Shown here piece after piece: positions 5,846 to 7,160 of a stretch of 7,160 nucleotides of DNA. The position numbers and the translations under genes are program-made. Position 1 is the first letter of the stretch; every line of letters starts with the position of its first letter. This DNA is from Candidatus Falkowiibacteriota bacterium. Its GTDB lineage: Bacteria; Patescibacteriota; Patescibacteriia; Patescibacteriales; GWC2-42-12. Where the stretch lies: assembly GCA_016208065.1 (NCBI GenBank), contig JACQYU010000006.1:1-7160 (forward strand). The letters run 5' to 3'. The notes under the pieces are model-generated. The model did no database searches. It was not told where the DNA came from and worked only from the letters and a program-made list of their open reading frames with translations.

Positions 5846-5873
5846 ATTATAGCAGCTTTAAAAAATTAATCAA
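5846..5873 (-). promoter_or_regulatory. Promoter of the riboswitch-controlled operon
   Basis: On the minus strand, TTGATT (5873-5868) is followed after 16 bases by a perfect TATAAT (5851-5846). The predicted start near 5839 is about 12 bases before the aptamer. The -35 box begins directly after the CCA end of tRNA-Arg, so the operon can be transcribed independently of the tRNA. Confidence 0.72.
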
Positions 5874-5874
5874 C

Positions 5875-5949
5875 TGGTACGCCCAGTTGGAATCGGACCA
5901 ACATATCCAGCTTAGAAGGCTGGTGTTCTATCCATTGAACTATGGGCGC
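5875..5949 (-). tRNA. tRNA-Arg (anticodon TCT) with encoded CCA
   Basis: The minus strand folds with acceptor GCGCCCA/TGGGCGT (first pair G-T), D stem GTTC/GAAC, anticodon stem CCAGC/GCTGG with loop CTTCTAA (anticodon TCT, reading AGA), and T stem GTTGG/CCAAC. Discriminator A (5878) is followed by an encoded CCA (5877-5875). The T loop reads TCCGATT rather than the usual TTCGATT, so the nearly universal T55 is C here. It sits immediately upstream of the cobalamin operon promoter, on the same strand. Confidence 0.9.
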
Positions 5950-6004
5950 TCGATTTAAATTGAAATTTAATTTAACAAATACTTCTTACGCAAGCGTTTA
6001 TTTT

Positions 6005-6055
6005 AGCATACTTGCCCCCGGAGCATAAGCGGAGGGGGAACTACGGGAGCATAAA
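6005..6055. repeat. GC-rich imperfect hairpin with repeated GGAGCATAA
   Basis: GCCCCC and GGGGGA flank a 14-base centre (GGAGCATAAGCGGA). A second copy of GGAGCATAA follows about 30 bases later. It stands out in AT-rich sequence between the recombinase gene and tRNA-Arg. It may be part of a dispersed repeat, or processed with the tRNA transcript; function is unknown. Confidence 0.4.
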
Positions 6056-6079
6056 ATAAAATTGCCAACTTTCGGCAAT
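6044..6079 (-). terminator. Probable terminator of the LarE-recombinase gene
   Basis: ATTGCC (6061-6066) and GGCAAT (6074-6079) form a 6-bp stem around a 7-base loop. On the minus strand the stem is followed by TTTATTTTATG. It lies about 155 bases after the recombinase stop codon, beyond the palindromic repeat, and before tRNA-Arg. Confidence 0.6.
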
Positions 6080-6121
6080 ATCAAAATACTACCGATTTAA
6101 ATATGATTTGTCAAAACTAAT

Positions 6122-6228
6122 TTGTCATTGCGGGGAGTAGCAGCGATGAAGCAATCTCCGGTAAAAATCCACGTATGTGCCATTGAACCAGAGATTGTTT
6201 CGCCCGCGAATGCGAGCTCGCAATAACA
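6122..6228. repeat. Long imperfect palindromic dispersed repeat (GTCATTGCG...CGCAATAAC)
   Basis: The left arm (GTCATTGCGGGGAG, then GCGATGAAGCAATCTCCGG) and the right arm (CCAGAGATTGTTTCG, then GCGAGCTCGCAATAAC) are inverted, imperfect copies of each other around a centre of about 30 bases. This type of repeat, with GAAGCAATCTC arms, is scattered through many bacterial genomes. It is non-coding and behaves like a miniature, non-autonomous element. It lies 8 bases after the recombinase gene stop codon. Confidence 0.75.
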
Positions 6229-6235
6229 TAACTGT

Positions 6236-7160
6236 TTACCCCCTCTTCCTCCCATGAAACGCCTTGTGCACGTCCCTGAGTTGCTGATCGGTAATATGAG
6301 TATAAACTTGCGTTGTGGTGATTGAGGCGTGGCCGAGCATGGCCTGCACGCTCCTGATGTCCGCGCCGTTCATCAATAAATCAGTAGCATAGCTATGGCG
6401 CATAGTATGCGGCGTAACTTCTTTGGTTATGCCGGCGACTTTAGCGTATTTCTGGACTAAACGCTGAACGCTTCTCGGGGTTAAGCCTAATTGCTCGTCT
6501 CGCCCGCCGGATGCCTTGTCATGGCTCGTAAATAAATAAGGGTTTATGTCATGCCTTGATTTTAAATATTCTTCTATCGGCCGCTTAGCGTCGTCGGATA
6601 AAAATACTACGCGCAACTTAGAGCCTTTGCCCCGCACCGTAAATTCATCTTTTTTTAAATTTATATTTTCTATTTTAAGTTTGCATAACTCGGAGACGCG
6701 CAGGCCGGTGGAAAAAAATAATTCTAAAATAGCCTTATCGCGCTTTCTGATAATTTCGGGCAATTCAATCTTAAGCGGCGCTTCTAAAATCCGCGCTAAA
6801 TCAGCGCCTTCTAAAAAATCAACTTGCCTTTGCTCTTGCTTGGCCAATTCAATCAATTTTGAGAAAAGATGTTCTTTGCAGATGTAGCACTTCTTGGAGG
6901 AGTTCTTAACAAAGCCTGCGTCATCAAGCTCATTAGTCTTTATGATTTTGTGCCTTGCTCCTAGCAGCGAAGCAATGGTCTTTGCTTCTTCTATCTCCTC
7001 AGGTGGAAATATCTCTGAGCTGGCGGTAACAGCCAAAACCTGATTTTGAGGGAGGGATTGGAGGGCCATTTTTAGGAGAAAGGTGCTGTCAATTCCACCA
7101 GAGAGGGCAATCAAAATGCTTCCCATCTCTCTAAGATGTTTTTTGAGTTGCTCAAGTTTC
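6236..7160 (-). CDS. Chimeric protein: truncated LarE-type ATP pyrophosphatase fused to a XerC/D-like tyrosine recombinase domain (5' partial)
   Basis: The frame is open to the window edge: residues KLEQLKKHLREM precede the Met at 7126, as in ordinary LarE N-termini, so the true start is outside. Counting from Met 7126, residues 1-97 are LarE-like: PP-loop SGGIDST (9-15), AVTASSEIFPPEEIEEA and NSSKKCYICKEHLFSKL (75-91). LarE is the sulfur donor for the nickel-pincer cofactor; its second half is missing. From about residue 99 (RQVDFLEGADL) the protein is a recombinase catalytic domain with all catalytic residues in E. coli XerD spacing: R143, K167, H240/R243, H266, Y275. The recombinase lacks its usual N-terminal core-binding domain of about 100 residues, apparently replaced by LarE. 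Either the fusion is real (recombination) or it is an assembly join. Sulfur-transfer function is unlikely; strand-exchange ability is uncertain. Confidence 0.8.
   Translation of the reverse strand, partial: KLEQLKKHLREMGSILIALSGGIDSTFLLKMALQSLPQNQVLAVTASSEIFPPEEIEEAKTIASLLGARHKIIKTNELDDAGFVKNSSKKCYICKEHLFSKLIELAKQEQRQVDFLEGADLARILEAPLKIELPEIIRKRDKAILELFFSTGLRVSELCKLKIENINLKKDEFTVRGKGSKLRVVFLSDDAKRPIEEYLKSRHDINPYLFTSHDKASGGRDEQLGLTPRSVQRLVQKYAKVAGITKEVTPHTMRHSYATDLLMNGADIRSVQAMLGHASITTTQVYTHITDQQLRDVHKAFHGRKRG

Noticed and set aside
5764..5958. Plus-strand open frame of 64 codons
   Set aside because: It lies entirely over the minus-strand cobalamin aptamer, promoter and tRNA-Arg, and resembles no protein.
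6546..6887. Plus-strand open frame of 113 codons
   Set aside because: It is antisense to the LarE-recombinase gene, which has full motif support on the minus strand.

Overview
The window looks like a piece of a small-genome, AT-rich bacterium, most plausibly Candidatus Patescibacteria (CPR). The grounds are weak starts and few Shine-Dalgarno sites, an HNH nuclease with paired Cys motifs, large secreted DUF4430 proteins, and dispersed palindromic repeats. This placement is inference; there is no rRNA or marker gene. Nearly everything lies on the minus strand.

Reading in the direction of minus-strand transcription (high to low coordinates): (1) 7160-6236 is a partial gene joining the N-terminal part of a LarE-type ATP pyrophosphatase to a complete tyrosine recombinase catalytic domain. 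(2) 6235-5950 is non-coding: a long imperfect palindromic repeat, a terminator and a GC-rich hairpin. (3) 5949-5875 is tRNA-Arg(TCT). (4) A promoter sits at 5873-5846, followed by a cobalamin riboswitch aptamer (5827-5749) and an intrinsic terminator (about 5681-5652). (5) A repeat fills 5642-5552. (6) A three-gene operon follows: a membrane-anchored DUF4430 protein (5557-4961); a large secreted protein with two DUF4430/Ig-like repeats, an alpha/alpha-barrel and a C-terminal membrane anchor (4904-2311, interrupted by a frameshift near 3185); and a DUF6580 multi-pass membrane protein (2291-1749). A terminator closes it at 1717-1694. (7) A promoter at 1611-1583 drives a broken HNH endonuclease gene (1573-1119). 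(8) tRNA-His(GTG) follows at 1110-1038, then a three-helix membrane protein of unknown function (1011-220). (9) A bidirectional terminator (152-178) separates this from the Met-rich 3' end of a plus-strand gene (1-125).

The most interesting content is the 5873-1694 block. DUF4430 is the bacterial relative of the beta domain of vertebrate intrinsic factor and transcobalamin, and the alpha/alpha-barrel corresponds to their other domain. DUF6580 proteins resemble substrate-binding S components of ECF transporters. A cobalamin riboswitch directly upstream ties these parts together: the block reads as a B12-controlled corrinoid capture and uptake system on the surface of a reduced-genome bacterium. 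The riboswitch and domain calls come from sequence motifs; the transport function is inferred.

Two genes (the intrinsic-factor-like protein and the HNH nuclease) carry frameshifts, and the LarE-recombinase gene is a chimera. Either the region is decaying and recombining, or the assembly contains indel errors; raw reads would decide.
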